DNA of 64,000 nucleotides from the NCBI RefSeq assembly GCF_900207575.1, contig NZ_OAOQ01000002.1:50488-114487 (forward strand). Direction: 5' to 3'. A program made the translations under genes and the position numbers. Of the stretch, positions 7,728-17,629 are shown in pieces (position 1 is the stretch's first letter; every line of letters begins with the position of its first letter). Source of the DNA: Cereibacter ovatus (GTDB lineage: Bacteria > Pseudomonadota > Alphaproteobacteria > Rhodobacterales > Rhodobacteraceae). The notes under the pieces are model-generated. The model made no database searches, was not told the DNA's origin, and saw nothing but the letters and a program-made list of their open reading frames with translations.

Positions 7728-10700
7728 ATGTCGATCAAGGCCAGCATCCACCACCTGACCCATTACCGCTATGACCGTCCGGTGACGCTTGGCCCGCAGG
7801 TGATCCGGCTGCGGCCTGCGCCCCATTCGCGGACGCGGGTGATCTCGCATTCGCTGAAGGTCTCGCCGGGGGGGCATTTCGAGAACCACCAGCAAGACCC
7901 CTATGGCAACTGGTTGACCCGCATCGTCTTTCCCGAGCCGGTGACCGAACTGCGGATCGAGGTCGATCTGGTCGCCGACATGACCATCTACAACCCGTTC
8001 GATTTCTTTGTGGAAACCGAAGCCGAGGTCTGGCCCTTCGACTACCCCGACGAGATCCTTGCCGACCTGTCGATCTATCGCCAGCCCGAACCCGCCGGCC
8101 CGTTGCTTCAGCAGTTTCTGGCCACCTTGCCGCGCGATCGGCAGCGCACCGTGGACATGGTGGTGGCGCTGAACGCGCGGCTGTCGCAAGAGATCGCCTA
8201 TGTCATCCGGATGGAGCCGGGCGTCTATTCGCCCGAGGAAACCCTGTCGCACCGGCGCGGATCGTGCCGCGACAGCGCATGGTTGCAGGTGCAGGTGCTG
8301 CGGCATCTGGGTTTTGCCGCGCGCTTCGTGTCGGGCTATCTGATCCAGTTGAAGCCGGATCTGCAATCGCTGGACGGGCCGTCGGGCACCGACCACGACT
8401 TCACCGACCTGCACGCCTGGGCCGAGGTCTATCTGCCCGGCGCGGGCTGGATCGGGCTGGATGCCACATCGGGGCTTCTGACCGGCGAAAGCCACATCCC
8501 GCTGGCCGCCACCCCGCATTACCGCAACGCCGCCCCCATCGCGGGCGTCGCCAGCTATGCCGAGGTCGATTTCGGCTTTGACATGAAGGTGGCGCGGGTG
8601 GCCGAACATCCGCGCATCACCAAGCCGTTCTCGGACGAGGCATGGCAGCGGCTGGATGCGCTGGGCGCGCAGGTGGACAAGGCGCTGGCGGCGGGCGACG
8701 TGCGGCTGACGATGGGGGGCGAACCCACCTTCGTCTCGATCGACGATTTCGAAGCCGGGGAATGGAACACCGATGCCGTGGGGCCGACAAAGCGCGTGCT
8801 GGCCGACCGGCTGATCCGGCGCCTGCGCGACCGTTTCGCCCCCGGCGGGTTCCTGCATTACGGCCAGGGCAAGTGGTATCCGGGCGAGACCCTGCCCCGC
8901 TGGACCTTTTCGCTTTACTGGCGCGAGGATGGCCAGCCGATCTGGCGCGATCCCGCCCTTGTCGCGGGCGAGGATGACGCCACCGGCGCCGACGCCGGTG
9001 ATGCGCAGCGACTGATGCAGGGGATTGCCGCCGAACTGGGGCTGGGGGCCGATCTTGTGGTTCCAGCATTCGAAGACCCCGGTGAATGGCTGCTGAAAGA
9101 GGGCAACCTGCCCGAGAACGTGACCCCCGAAAACTCGCGGCTGAAAGACCCCGAGGAACGTCACCGCATGGCTCGCGTGTTCGAACGCGGGTTGACCGAA
9201 GCTTCGGGCTTCGTGCTGCCGGTGCAACGCTGGCAGTCGCAGGTGGCGAACCGGCCGCGCTGGCGGTCGGAACGGTGGAAGCTGCGCCGCGGCCATCTGT
9301 TCCTTGTGCCCGGCGACAGCCCGGTGGGCTATCGCCTGCCGCTGGGGGCGCTGCCTTATGTGCCGCCCTCGCGCTATCCCTATATCAACCCGACCGATCC
9401 GACGGTGGATCGCCCGCCGCTGCCTGCCGTGCCGTTGCAGACCCCCGATCAGGCGGTGGCGAGCTTTACCGCATCGACCCCCGGCCAGCAGGTGGTCGAG
9501 CAGATCCTGGGCGACGAAAGCGCGGTGCGCACCGCGCTGGCGGCCGAGATGCGCGACGGGCGGCTGTGCGTGTTCATGCCCCCGGTCGAGGCGGTCGAGG
9601 ACTACCTTGAACTGGTCGCGGCGGCCGAGGCGGCGGCGCGGAAGCTGGGCCTGCCGGTTCATATCGAAGGCTATGCCCCGCCGCACGACCCGCGGCTGAA
9701 CGTGATCCGCGTCGCCCCCGATCCGGGCGTGATCGAGGTGAACATCCATCCCGCGCACACCTGGGCCGATTGCGTGGCGATCACCACGGCCGTCTATGAC
9801 GAGGCGCGCCAGACCCGCCTTGGCGCCGACAAGTTCATGATCGACGGCAAGCATTGCGGCACCGGCGGCGGCAACCATGTCGTGGTGGGCGGGCGCACGC
9901 CGATGGATTCGCCGTTTCTGCGCCGGCCCGATCTGCTGCGCAGCCTGATCCTGCACTGGAACCGGCACCCGTCGCTGTCCTATCTGTTTTCGGGGCTGTT
10001 CATCGGCCCGACCAGTCAGGCGCCCCGCATCGACGAGGCCCGCCACGACAGCCTGTATGAGCTGGAAATCGCCCTGTCCCAGATCCCGGGGCCGCAGGAT
10101 GCACGCGGGCCGCTATGGCTGCCGGATCGGCTGCTGCGCAACATCCTGACCGATGTCACCGGCAACACCCACCGGGCCGAAATCTGCATCGACAAGATGT
10201 TCTCGCCCGATGGCCCCACCGGCCGGCTGGGTCTGGTCGAGTTTCGCGGCTTCGAGATGCCGCCCGATCCGCGGATGAGCCTTGCCCAGCAACTGCTGAT
10301 CCGGGCGCTGATCGCGCGGATGTGGCAAAGCCCGGTGACCGGCCCGCTGACCCGCTGGGGCACAATGCTGCACGATCGCTTCATGTTGCAGCACCATGTC
10401 TGGCAGGATTTTCTGGATGTGCTGGCCGATCTGCGGGCGCATGGCTTCGATCTGGATCCCGACTGGTTCAAGGCGCAGGCCGAGTTCCGCTTCCCCTTCT
10501 GCGGCGAGGTCGACTACGAAGGCGCCCGGCTTGAACTCCGGCAGGCGTTGGAGCCGTGGCATGTGCTGGGCGAAACCGGCGCGATCGGCGGCACCGTGCG
10601 CTATACCGATAGTTCGACCGAACGGCTTCAGGTCAAGCTGAGCGGGGCCGATCCCGCGCGCTACCGTGTCGCCTGCAACGGGCGGCCGGTGCCGCTGGTG

Positions 10701-11036
10701 CCTGCGGGCACTGGTGTGGCGGTGGCGGGGGTGCGCTACAAGGCGTGGCAACCCGCTGCGGCGCTGCATCCGGGCCTTGCCGTCGATGCGCCGCTGACCT
10801 TCGATCTGTACGACACATGGTCGGGCCGGGCGCTGGGCGGCTGCGTCTATCACGTCGCCCACCCCGGCGGGCGCAACTACGACACCTTCCCCGTGAACGG
10901 CAACGAGGCCGAGGCCCGCCGCCTTGCCCGCTTCCAGCCGCATGGCCACAGCGCCGGGCACTGGCCGCTGCATCCCGAAACCCCGCACCCGGACTTTCCG
11001 ATGACGCTGGACCTTCGCCGGCCCGCGGGGCTGTGA
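7728..11036 (+). CDS. Transglutaminase-DUF2126 (putative amidoligase) fusion
   Basis: A 1102-residue fusion. The N-terminal half-domain [17 protein letters not shown] and the transglutaminase core carry a complete triad: Cys180 in RGSCRDSAW, His229 in DLHAWAEV and Asp245 in GLDATSG. From about residue 320 to the end runs DUF2126 ([45 protein letters not shown]), predicted in the amidoligase literature to be a glutamine-synthetase/GCS-like carboxylate-amine ligase. The protein could thus both form and break amide bonds. It starts at ATG 7728 and overlaps the following ATP-grasp gene as TGATG, opening a three-gene operon. No signal peptide is seen, so it is probably cytoplasmic. The substrate is unknown. 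Confidence 0.9.
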   Translation: MSIKASIHHLTHYRYDRPVTLGPQVIRLRPAPHSRTRVISHSLKVSPGGHFENHQQDPYGNWLTRIVFPEPVTELRIEVDLVADMTIYNPFDFFVETEAEVWPFDYPDEILADLSIYRQPEPAGPLLQQFLATLPRDRQRTVDMVVALNARLSQEIAYVIRMEPGVYSPEETLSHRRGSCRDSAWLQVQVLRHLGFAARFVSGYLIQLKPDLQSLDGPSGTDHDFTDLHAWAEVYLPGAGWIGLDATSGLLTGESHIPLAATPHYRNAAPIAGVASYAEVDFGFDMKVARVAEHPRITKPFSDEAWQRLDALGAQVDKALAAGDVRLTMGGEPTFVSIDDFEAGEWNTDAVGPTKRVLADRLIRRLRDRFAPGGFLHYGQGKWYPGETLPRWTFSLYWREDGQPIWRDPALVAGEDDATGADAGDAQRLMQGIAAELGLGADLVVPAFEDPGEWLLKEGNLPENVTPENSRLKDPEERHRMARVFERGLTEASGFVLPVQRWQSQVANRPRWRSERWKLRRGHLFLVPGDSPVGYRLPLGALPYVPPSRYPYINPTDPTVDRPPLPAVPLQTPDQAVASFTASTPGQQVVEQILGDESAVRTALAAEMRDGRLCVFMPPVEAVEDYLELVAAAEAAARKLGLPVHIEGYAPPHDPRLNVIRVAPDPGVIEVNIHPAHTWADCVAITTAVYDEARQTRLGADKFMIDGKHCGTGGGNHVVVGGRTPMDSPFLRRPDLLRSLILHWNRHPSLSYLFSGLFIGPTSQAPRIDEARHDSLYELEIALSQIPGPQDARGPLWLPDRLLRNILTDVTGNTHRAEICIDKMFSPDGPTGRLGLVEFRGFEMPPDPRMSLAQQLLIRALIARMWQSPVTGPLTRWGTMLHDRFMLQHHVWQDFLDVLADLRAHGFDLDPDWFKAQAEFRFPFCGEVDYEGARLELRQALEPWHVLGETGAIGGTVRYTDSSTERLQVKLSGADPARYRVACNGRPVPLVPAGTGVAVAGVRYKAWQPAAALHPGLAVDAPLTFDLYDTWSGRALGGCVYHVAHPGGRNYDTFPVNGNEAEARRLARFQPHGHSAGHWPLHPETPHPDFPMTLDLRRPAGL

Positions 11037-13396
11037 TGGACCGCCGCTTGCGCCCTGCGCCGGGCCTTGACGGCCTGACCGCGGACTATCGCCCCGATCC
11101 CGGCACGCCGGACGAGATGATGGACGCGACCGGCCAGATCCGCCCGGTCTGGCAGGGCTTCATCCGCCATCTTGCCGGGCTCTCGCCCGACGAGCTGCAC
11201 CGCCGCTTTGGCCGGGGCGATCAGTATCTGCGCGATGCGGGCGTGTTCTTCCGCCAGTATTCCGCCGAAGGGTCCGCCGAAAGGGCATGGCCGCTCAGCC
11301 ATATCCCGGTGCTGATCGACGAAGGGGAATGGGCCACGCTGACCGCCGGCCTGATTCAGCGCGCCGAGGTGCTGGAAGCCCTGATGGCCGATCTTTACGG
11401 CCCGAACCGGCTGGTGGCGGACGGTGTGCTGCCGCCCGCGCTGGTTGCCGAAAACCCGGAATGGCTGCGCCCGATGGTGGGCATCGCGCCGCGCGGCGGG
11501 CATCACCTGCATTTTCTGGCGTTCGAGGTCGGCCGCGGCCCGGATGGCTGCTGGTGGGTGCTGGGCGACCGGGCGCAGGCGCCATCGGGGGCGGGGTTCG
11601 CGCTGGAAAACCGGGTGGCGACGGCGCGGGTGTTCTCGGATTTCTATGCCGAGGCGAATGTGCATCGTCTGGCCGGCTTTTTCCGCACCTTCCGCAATGC
11701 GCTTCAGGAATTGCAGCCTGATCCGCAGGGAAGGGTCGGCATCCTGACCCCGGGGCCGCTGAACGAGACCTATTACGAACACGCATGGATCGCGCGCTAT
11801 CTGGGTTTTCTGCTGTTGCAGGGCGAGGATCTGACCGTCATCGGCGGGCAGTTGATGGTGCGCACCGTGGCCGGGCCGCGCCCGGTCAGCGTGCTGTGGC
11901 GCAGGCTGGATGGTGCCTATGCCGATCCGCTGGAACTGGACGGACGCTCGCAGATCGGGACGCCGGGGCTGGTCTCGGCGCTGCGCAACGGCTCGGTCAC
12001 TCTGGTGAACACGCTGGGCTCGGGGGTGCTGGAGACACGGGCGCTGCTGGCCTTCATGCCGCGCATTGCCCGCGCGTTGCTGGGTCAGGATCTGATCCTG
12101 CCCAACATCGCCACATGGTGGTGCGGGCAAGCGGCCGAACGCGCCCATGTCGCCGCCCATGCCGGGCGGATGATCCTGTCGCCGGCCCTGTCCACCCGCC
12201 AGCCGATCGAGGACGGCCTGCCCGCGCCCCCCGGCCCGCTGGCCGACTGGCTGGACCGCGAAGGCACGGCGCTGGTCGGGCAGGAATCGGTCACGCTGTC
12301 CACCACGCCTGCCCATATCGACGGCAGGCTGGTGCCGCGCCCGATGAGTTTGCGGGTGTTTCTGGCCCGCACGCCGCAGGGCTGGCAGGCGATGCCGGGC
12401 GGCTTTGCCCGCATCGGCCGGACCACCGACGCCCATGCCATCGCCATGCAGCAGGGCGGTGCCGCGGCCGATGTCTGGATCGTCAGCACCCATCCGGTCG
12501 AGCCGGCCAGCCTGATCCATGGCCGCGACCTGCAAGCGCGCGAAGGCGCGCTGCCGTCGCGCGCCGCCGACAACCTGTTCTGGCTTGGCCGCTATGTCGA
12601 ACGGACCGAGGGCATCATGCGCCTGTTGCGTGCCCATAACATCCGCCTCGCCGAAACCGATGACCCCCGTGCGCCGCTGCTGGCCGCGCTGGCGCCGCTG
12701 TTTCGCGGCCATGGGGTGAACCCCGACGAGGGCATCCCCCGTGGGTTGATCCAGACGCTGGGTTCCGCCGTTGCCAGTGCCGGGCAGGTGCGCGACAGGT
12801 TCTCGCCCGATGGCTGGCAGGCGCTGGCCGATCTGGAAAAGACCATGCGGCGGATGGCCGAACGGGTCGAGCCGGGTGACGATGCCGCCCGCGCGCTGTC
12901 GGCGCTGTTGCGCAAGATCACCGGCTTTTCCGGCCTCGTGCATGAAAACATGTATCGCGTCACCGGCTGGCGGTTTCTGGAACTAGGCCGCCATATCGAG
13001 CGCGCGGCCGGAATGGCGGCGGTGCTGGCGACGCTGGCCGATCCGTGGGCGCCCGATGGCGGGCTGGATCTGGCGGTCGAGGTGGGCGATTCGGTGATGA
13101 CCCACCGCCGCCGCTTTGCCGTCACCACCTCGCGCGAGACGGTGGTGGACCTGCTGGCGCTGGACGCGATGAACCCGCGCTCGATCCTGTTTCAACTGGA
13201 TGGCATCCATGAACAGGTGGGCTTCCTGCCCGGCGCCACGGCCAGCCCGATGCCCGACCTGATGCGCCTTGTGCTGCGCACCCGCACCAACCTTGCCACC
13301 GACCGGGCCGAGACGCTGGACACCGACGCGCTCTGGCGTCTGCGCGGCGCGGTCTGGGAGATTTCAGACCTGATCACCGAGACTTACCTAAGCTGA
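11036..13396 (+). CDS. Circularly permuted ATP-grasp / Alpha-E fusion protein
   Basis: A 786-residue two-part protein. Residues about 60-480 are the circularly permuted ATP-grasp ligase family once called DUF404/DUF407 (GRGDQYLRDAGVFFRQYS, ILTPGPLNETYYEHAWIARY, GRSQIGTPGLVSALRNG, LPNIATWWCG). Residues about 505-786 are the helical Alpha-E domain (DUF403), starting LPSRAADNLFWLGRYVERTE. ATP-grasp enzymes ligate a carboxylate to an amine through an acyl-phosphate. Many genomes encode the two parts separately; here they are fused. The start overlaps the previous stop (TGATG) and the stop overlaps the next start in the same way, so the stoichiometry is probably coupled. Product and substrate are unknown. 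Confidence 0.9.
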   Translation: MDRRLRPAPGLDGLTADYRPDPGTPDEMMDATGQIRPVWQGFIRHLAGLSPDELHRRFGRGDQYLRDAGVFFRQYSAEGSAERAWPLSHIPVLIDEGEWATLTAGLIQRAEVLEALMADLYGPNRLVADGVLPPALVAENPEWLRPMVGIAPRGGHHLHFLAFEVGRGPDGCWWVLGDRAQAPSGAGFALENRVATARVFSDFYAEANVHRLAGFFRTFRNALQELQPDPQGRVGILTPGPLNETYYEHAWIARYLGFLLLQGEDLTVIGGQLMVRTVAGPRPVSVLWRRLDGAYADPLELDGRSQIGTPGLVSALRNGSVTLVNTLGSGVLETRALLAFMPRIARALLGQDLILPNIATWWCGQAAERAHVAAHAGRMILSPALSTRQPIEDGLPAPPGPLADWLDREGTALVGQESVTLSTTPAHIDGRLVPRPMSLRVFLARTPQGWQAMPGGFARIGRTTDAHAIAMQQGGAAADVWIVSTHPVEPASLIHGRDLQAREGALPSRAADNLFWLGRYVERTEGIMRLLRAHNIRLAETDDPRAPLLAALAPLFRGHGVNPDEGIPRGLIQTLGSAVASAGQVRDRFSPDGWQALADLEKTMRRMAERVEPGDDAARALSALLRKITGFSGLVHENMYRVTGWRFLELGRHIERAAGMAAVLATLADPWAPDGGLDLAVEVGDSVMTHRRRFAVTTSRETVVDLLALDAMNPRSILFQLDGIHEQVGFLPGATASPMPDLMRLVLRTRTNLATDRAETLDTDALWRLRGAVWEISDLITETYLS

Positions 13397-14271
13397 TGCT
13401 GTATCAAGTGCGCCTGTCCGTCAGTTACCGCTATGCCCGCCCGGCCTCGGGCGGGCGCCACCTGCTGCGGCTGTTGCCGCGGCCCCTTCCCGGCGTGCAG
13501 GACGTGACCGACGCCCGGATCGCGATCAGCCCCCGCCCCTCGCATCGCGATGATTTCACGGATTTCTTCGGCAATCCCACGGCCGAGCTGGCGCTGACAT
13601 CGGACCATTCCGAGATCGTCTTTACCGCAACGGCAAAGGTTTCCCGGCTGTTCGCGGGCCCGGACGCGGACCGTTCGGTGCCGCTGGCAGAGCTGCCGGC
13701 GGAAATCGCCGCCTGTCGGACGCTGGCCCCGGACGCGCCGCACCATTTTCTGGGCGCCTCTCCGCGGCTGCATCCGGTGGATGCGATCACCGCCTATACG
13801 CGGGCGGCGATGGCGGGTGCCGCCAGCACCCGCGCGGGCCTCGAGGCGCTGGGCCGGGCCCTGCACCGCGACATGCGCTTTGATGCCGGCGCGACCGAGG
13901 TCGACACCCCCCCGGCCGAGGCTTTCGCCCACCGCCACGGCGTTTGTCAGGACTTCGCCCAGATCATGATTGCCGGCCTGCGCGGTTGCGGCGTGCCGGC
14001 GGGCTATGTCTCGGGCTTTTTGCGCACGGTTCCGCCGCCGGGCCTGCCCCGTCTGGAGGGATCGGATGCGATGCACGCCTGGGTCCGGGTGTGGTGCGGC
14101 CGCGCCGAAGGCTGGATCGAGTTCGACCCGACCAACGGCTGCTTCGCCGGCTCTGACCACATCACCGCCGCGCTGGGCCGCGATTACGGCGACGTGGCGC
14201 CGGTCGCGGGCATCCTGCGCACGGCGGGCGGGCAGGAAACCAGCCACGCCGTCGATGTCATCCCGCTTTAG
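13396..14271 (+). CDS. Transglutaminase-like cysteine peptidase family protein
   Basis: A 291-residue protein with the bacterial transglutaminase N-terminal strand domain (YQVRLSVSYRYARPASG) and a full catalytic triad: Cys184 in HGVCQDFAQIM, His227 in DAMHAWVRVW and Asp244 in EFDPTNGC. Such proteins usually act as peptidases or amidases in bacteria. It closes the operon with the amidoligase and ATP-grasp genes (TGATG overlap). In several bacteria the equivalent operon also encodes the proteasome-like peptidase Anbu; none follows here, since the next gene is on the other strand and directly abuts the stop codon. Confidence 0.9.
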   Translation: MLYQVRLSVSYRYARPASGGRHLLRLLPRPLPGVQDVTDARIAISPRPSHRDDFTDFFGNPTAELALTSDHSEIVFTATAKVSRLFAGPDADRSVPLAELPAEIAACRTLAPDAPHHFLGASPRLHPVDAITAYTRAAMAGAASTRAGLEALGRALHRDMRFDAGATEVDTPPAEAFAHRHGVCQDFAQIMIAGLRGCGVPAGYVSGFLRTVPPPGLPRLEGSDAMHAWVRVWCGRAEGWIEFDPTNGCFAGSDHITAALGRDYGDVAPVAGILRTAGGQETSHAVDVIPL

Positions 14272-15183
14272 TCAGCGCATCCGCCACATCGCCGCGACAT
14301 AGGCCGCCGTCATCAGATCCAGATGCGCCCCGCCGCCATTCTTCGAGATCGTGATCTCGTCGTCCGAGCTGCGGACATGCGCCCCCGAGCGGATGTCGTA
14401 GTAATCGGCGCGGATATCGGCCTCCGAGATCACGCCCCGGGCGATCGGGTCGCGGATCTCGCCGATATGGCCGATGGTGGTGGCGCGGCTGTCGACGAAG
14501 ATGGTGGCCCGGCGCAGCGCCTCGTCATCCACTTCGCGCATGTCGGGGCGAAAGGCGCCGATCAGATCAAGGTGGGTGCCGGGTTTCAGCCACGCGCCCT
14601 TCACCACCGGATCATGGCTCATGGTGGCGGTGCAGACGATGTCGGCCTTGCGAACGGCGGCTTCCAGATCCTCGGTCGCCTGCACCCGCGGCCCTTCCAT
14701 CGCGCGCGCCTTGTCGGGTGAACGGTTCCAGACGGTGAAGCGGGCGTCGTGGAACAGGCTGGAATAGGCCGCGATCATCGCGCGCGAGACATTGCCCGCC
14801 CCCACGATCACGATTTCGCGGCTGTCCCTCCGCGCCAGCCGCTTTGCCGCCAGCAGGCTGTCGCCCGCGGTTTTCCATTTGGTGACAAGGTGAAAGTCGA
14901 TCAGCGCCTCGGGCAGGCCGCCCTGGTCGGCGTAAAGCGTAACAGTGCCGTTGATCGTGGGCAGGCCCGCCTCGGCATTGCCGGGAAAGATCGTGCAGGT
15001 CTTGACCAGTTGGCCCAGCCCGTCGATCCAGGCCGCGCGCGACAACAGCGTGTCTTTGCCGCGATACAGGAAGATATCCGCAATCTCGGCGCGCGGCAGG
15101 CGGTGGCCTGCCTCGATCGCGGTGGTCAGCCCGTCCCAGCTTAGCAGCGCCTCGGCTTCGGGGCCGATGATGTCGATGGTCAT
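14272..15183 (-). CDS. Ornithine cyclodeaminase/mu-crystallin family protein
   Basis: A 303-residue NAD(P)-binding protein of the ornithine cyclodeaminase family, with the Rossmann motif [13 protein letters not shown] (about 123), [10 protein letters not shown], and the closing [15 protein letters not shown]. Members include ornithine and alanine dehydrogenase-like enzymes, ketimine reductases and iminosuccinate reductases, so the substrate cannot be read from the sequence. It is the last gene of a minus-strand operon and its ATG overlaps the yaiI stop (ATGA). Its stop abuts the stop of the convergent transglutaminase gene with no spacer. Confidence 0.88.
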   Translation of the reverse strand: MTIDIIGPEAEALLSWDGLTTAIEAGHRLPRAEIADIFLYRGKDTLLSRAAWIDGLGQLVKTCTIFPGNAEAGLPTINGTVTLYADQGGLPEALIDFHLVTKWKTAGDSLLAAKRLARRDSREIVIVGAGNVSRAMIAAYSSLFHDARFTVWNRSPDKARAMEGPRVQATEDLEAAVRKADIVCTATMSHDPVVKGAWLKPGTHLDLIGAFRPDMREVDDEALRRATIFVDSRATTIGHIGEIRDPIARGVISEADIRADYYDIRSGAHVRSSDDEITISKNGGGAHLDLMTAAYVAAMWRMR

Positions 15184-15653
15184 GTTCCTGCCTTTCCCGC
15201 GGTGGCCTTCGCCTTCCGCATCGCACGTTCCAGCGCCTCAAGAAAGCGCGAGCGGTCGGCCTTCGAATACGGCCGCCCGCCGCCCTGCCGGAACGGATCG
15301 GCCGCGCGCAGATCCGCCATCAGATCGCGCGTGGCCAAAGCGTTGCCGATATTGGCGCCATTCAGTTCCTCGCCATTCGGCTTCACCACCAGCGCCCCGG
15401 CCGCCACCGCCTTCGCCGCCAGCGGAATGTCCGAAGTCACCACAATGTCGCCCGGCCCCGCGCGGTCCGCGATCCACATGTCGGCCGCATCCGGGCCTTC
15501 GGGTACGAACACGCTTTCCACCAGCGGATGCGCCGAGGGCCGGATGCCGCCGTTCGACACCAGAACCATGCCGATCCCGTGCCGCACGGCGACCCGCTCG
15601 GCCTCGGCCTTCACCGGGCAGGCGTCGGCGTCGATGTAAAGCCGGCTAGGCAT
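15180..15653 (-). CDS. YaiI/YqxD family protein (DUF188, UPF0178)
   Basis: A 157-residue protein with the DUF188 hallmarks [36 protein letters not shown] and the late [18 protein letters not shown]. The fold is PIN-like, with acidic residues in a possible metal site, but the function is unknown. The ATG at 15653 was chosen because translation from it begins [13 protein letters not shown], as in the family; the longer open frame reading into the upstream gene is not needed. It overlaps fghA by eight bases and the cyclodeaminase-like gene by four, so it is translated as part of that operon. Confidence 0.9.
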   Translation of the reverse strand: MPSRLYIDADACPVKAEAERVAVRHGIGMVLVSNGGIRPSAHPLVESVFVPEGPDAADMWIADRAGPGDIVVTSDIPLAAKAVAAGALVVKPNGEELNGANIGNALATRDLMADLRAADPFRQGGGRPYSKADRSRFLEALERAMRKAKATAGKAGT

Positions 15654-16479
15654 AGAGCGCATTGGCATGGAAGGCCATGTGTTCCTCCATGAAGGTCGAG
15701 ACGAAGAAATAGCTGTGGTCATAGCCTTGCTGCATCCGGAAGATGCCCTGCTGGCGCCGCGCCATCATCGCCTCGGCCAAAGCCTCGGGTTTCAGCGCCT
15801 CCAGAAACTGGTCCGAGGCCCCCTGATCGATCAGCATCGGCCCGTCAAAGCCCCGCTTCCGCATCAGCAGGACGGAATCGTGGGGCGCCCATTTTGCCTC
15901 GTCCGGACCCAGATAGGCCAGAAGCTGCTTTCGCCCCCAGTCCGACGCGGTCGGATGGGTGATCGGCGCAAAGGCCGAAACCGACCGGAACCGGCCCGGA
16001 AAGCTCATCGCGATGGTCAGCGCGCCATGGCCGCCCATTGAATGCCCCATGATGGACTGCCGCCCTTCGTCCAGCGGAAAGGCCGAGAACAGAACCCGCG
16101 GCAAATCCTCGGTGATGTAATCCCACATGCGGAAGTTCGCGGCCCAGGGATCTTCCGTGGCATTGACGTAAAAGCCCGCCCCCTGACCCAACGCATAGTT
16201 CGACGGATCGTCCGGCACGCCTTCGCCGCGCGGCGAGGTGTCGGGAAACACCAGCGCCACACCTTCCTGTGCCGCCCATTTCTGCGCCCCGGCCTTCACC
16301 ATCGCGTTCTCATGGGTGCAGGTCAGCCCGGAAAGATACCAGACCAGCGGCACCGCCTCGTTTTCGGCCTCGGGCGGCAGGTAAAGGCCGAAGGTCATGT
16401 CGCATCCCGTCGCCGCGGAACTGTGGCAATAGACGCCTTGGGTGCCCCCGTAGCAGCGGCTTTCCGAAATGGTCTTCAT
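15646..16479 (-). CDS. fghA: S-formylglutathione hydrolase
   Basis: A 277-residue serine esterase of the esterase D family that splits S-formylglutathione to formate and glutathione, the second step of glutathione-dependent formaldehyde oxidation. Seen are [12 protein letters not shown] (oxyanion and cysteine region), nucleophile motif [11 protein letters not shown] near residue 148, the Asp region [10 protein letters not shown], and the His in [16 protein letters not shown]. The length is typical (about 280). It lies 15 bases after the AEC transporter gene and overlaps yaiI, all on the minus strand. The matching formaldehyde dehydrogenase gene is not in the window. Confidence 0.95.
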   Translation of the reverse strand: MKTISESRCYGGTQGVYCHSSAATGCDMTFGLYLPPEAENEAVPLVWYLSGLTCTHENAMVKAGAQKWAAQEGVALVFPDTSPRGEGVPDDPSNYALGQGAGFYVNATEDPWAANFRMWDYITEDLPRVLFSAFPLDEGRQSIMGHSMGGHGALTIAMSFPGRFRSVSAFAPITHPTASDWGRKQLLAYLGPDEAKWAPHDSVLLMRKRGFDGPMLIDQGASDQFLEALKPEALAEAMMARRQQGIFRMQQGYDHSYFFVSTFMEEHMAFHANALYA

Positions 16480-16494
16480 AGGGATCTCCTCTCC

Positions 16495-17424
16495 TCAGAA
16501 GGTCGTGACCCAGGCGATCACGCCGGTGATGGTCAGGATGCTGACCGCGGTGGAAATCAGGATCGAGGCCGACACACGCTGCGGCGCCACCCCGTAATGC
16601 TGGGCAAGGATATAGACGTTCCCGGCAACGGGAAGCGCGGCCGCCGCGATCATCACGCCCGCCGCGTGCGGCTCGACCGGAAAGACCCACAGCGCCGCGA
16701 CCGCGACCGCCGCCGGATGCAACACCAGCTTGCAGAACGCCAGCCAGCCCGCCACCTCCAGCCGCTCGGCCGATTTCGTCGCCAGCGACGCGCCGATGGC
16801 AAACAGCGCCCCCGGCGTCGCGGCCCCGCCCAGCAGCGCCAGAAAGTCGTTGACCGGCGCCGGCACCGGCATCGCACTCGCCGACCAGGCCAGCCCCGCA
16901 CCCATCGAGACGATCATCGGGTTCTTCAGCAATCCCTGCCCCAGCACCTTCACGATGCCAAGACGCATCTGCCCCTCGCGCACCCCGGTGATGATCAGCG
17001 TGATCAACGACGAAAACACGATCAGGTCGATCGCCAGCACCATCAGAACCGGCCCCGCCGCCTGTGGCCCCAACAGCAGAACCAGCATCGGCACGCCCAG
17101 AAACCCGGTATTGCCAATCACCGAACACTGCGCCTCGACAGCCGCTTCCTCGGTGCTGACCCCGCGCCACCGCGCGACAAGGCTCGCCAGCCCGTAAACC
17201 GTGGTCGAGCCCGCCAGATAGGCCAGCACGAACGGCGTCGACCAGATTTCGCCTACCGACAGGTTTGCCGCAAACCGGAACAGCATGGCCGACAGCGCAA
17301 AGTAAAACACGAACTTCGTCAGCCATGCCGTCGCCTCGGGCGTGAAAAAACGTGTCCGCCCGGCCAGATATCCCGTGCCGATCAGCGCGAAGAAGGGCAG
17401 GGTCTTCAGTAGGACAGGCAGCAT
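16495..17424 (-). CDS. AEC-family transporter (auxin efflux carrier type)
   Basis: A 309-residue integral membrane protein with about ten hydrophobic helices in two five-helix halves. The family pattern shows in LPFFALIGTGYLAGR, IGNTGFLGVPMLVLLLG, LLKNPMIVSMGAGL and LPVAGNVYILAQHYGV. Bacterial members carry small organic acids or related anions; the substrate here is unknown. It is the first gene of the operon with fghA, yaiI and the cyclodeaminase-like gene, which hints at export or import of a C1-linked or amino-acid metabolite (inference). A GTG one codon upstream is the alternative start. Confidence 0.9.
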   Translation of the reverse strand: MLPVLLKTLPFFALIGTGYLAGRTRFFTPEATAWLTKFVFYFALSAMLFRFAANLSVGEIWSTPFVLAYLAGSTTVYGLASLVARWRGVSTEEAAVEAQCSVIGNTGFLGVPMLVLLLGPQAAGPVLMVLAIDLIVFSSLITLIITGVREGQMRLGIVKVLGQGLLKNPMIVSMGAGLAWSASAMPVPAPVNDFLALLGGAATPGALFAIGASLATKSAERLEVAGWLAFCKLVLHPAAVAVAALWVFPVEPHAAGVMIAAAALPVAGNVYILAQHYGVAPQRVSASILISTAVSILTITGVIAWVTTF

Positions 17425-17520
17425 CACAGGCTTTCGGCTTGGCTCATGGCCAAGCTTTCACGCCCCCGCCACGGATGCAAGCTCGGCAAAACGTCGAAGC
17501 CCGGTTCCGGTAGCCCCCAT

Positions 17521-17570
17521 TTCATTCTGGCCCAAATATCCTCGGGGGTCCGGGGGCAGAAGGCCCCCGG
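17521..17570 (-). repeat. Dispersed 3'-end hairpin element, copy 1
   Basis: Read on the minus strand after the mbfA stop: CCGGGGGCC, a short loop, GCCCCCGG, then ACCCCCGAGGATATTTGGGCCAGAATGAA in pieces. The same order is seen in the copies downstream of pckA and parC. It probably acts as the mbfA terminator or 3'-end structure. The 202-bp gap between mbfA and the AEC gene contains little else. Confidence 0.75.
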
Positions 17571-17629
17571 CGACGGCCCCGGATCCCGCCACCCCGGAGG
17601 AAGGCGACACGGCCGCCCGTCCCCGACTC

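Noticed and set aside
7713..12943. Long antisense frames opposite the DUF2126 and ATP-grasp genes
   Set aside because: Composition is shadow-like (His, Arg, Gln, Ala) and the sense strand encodes complete families.
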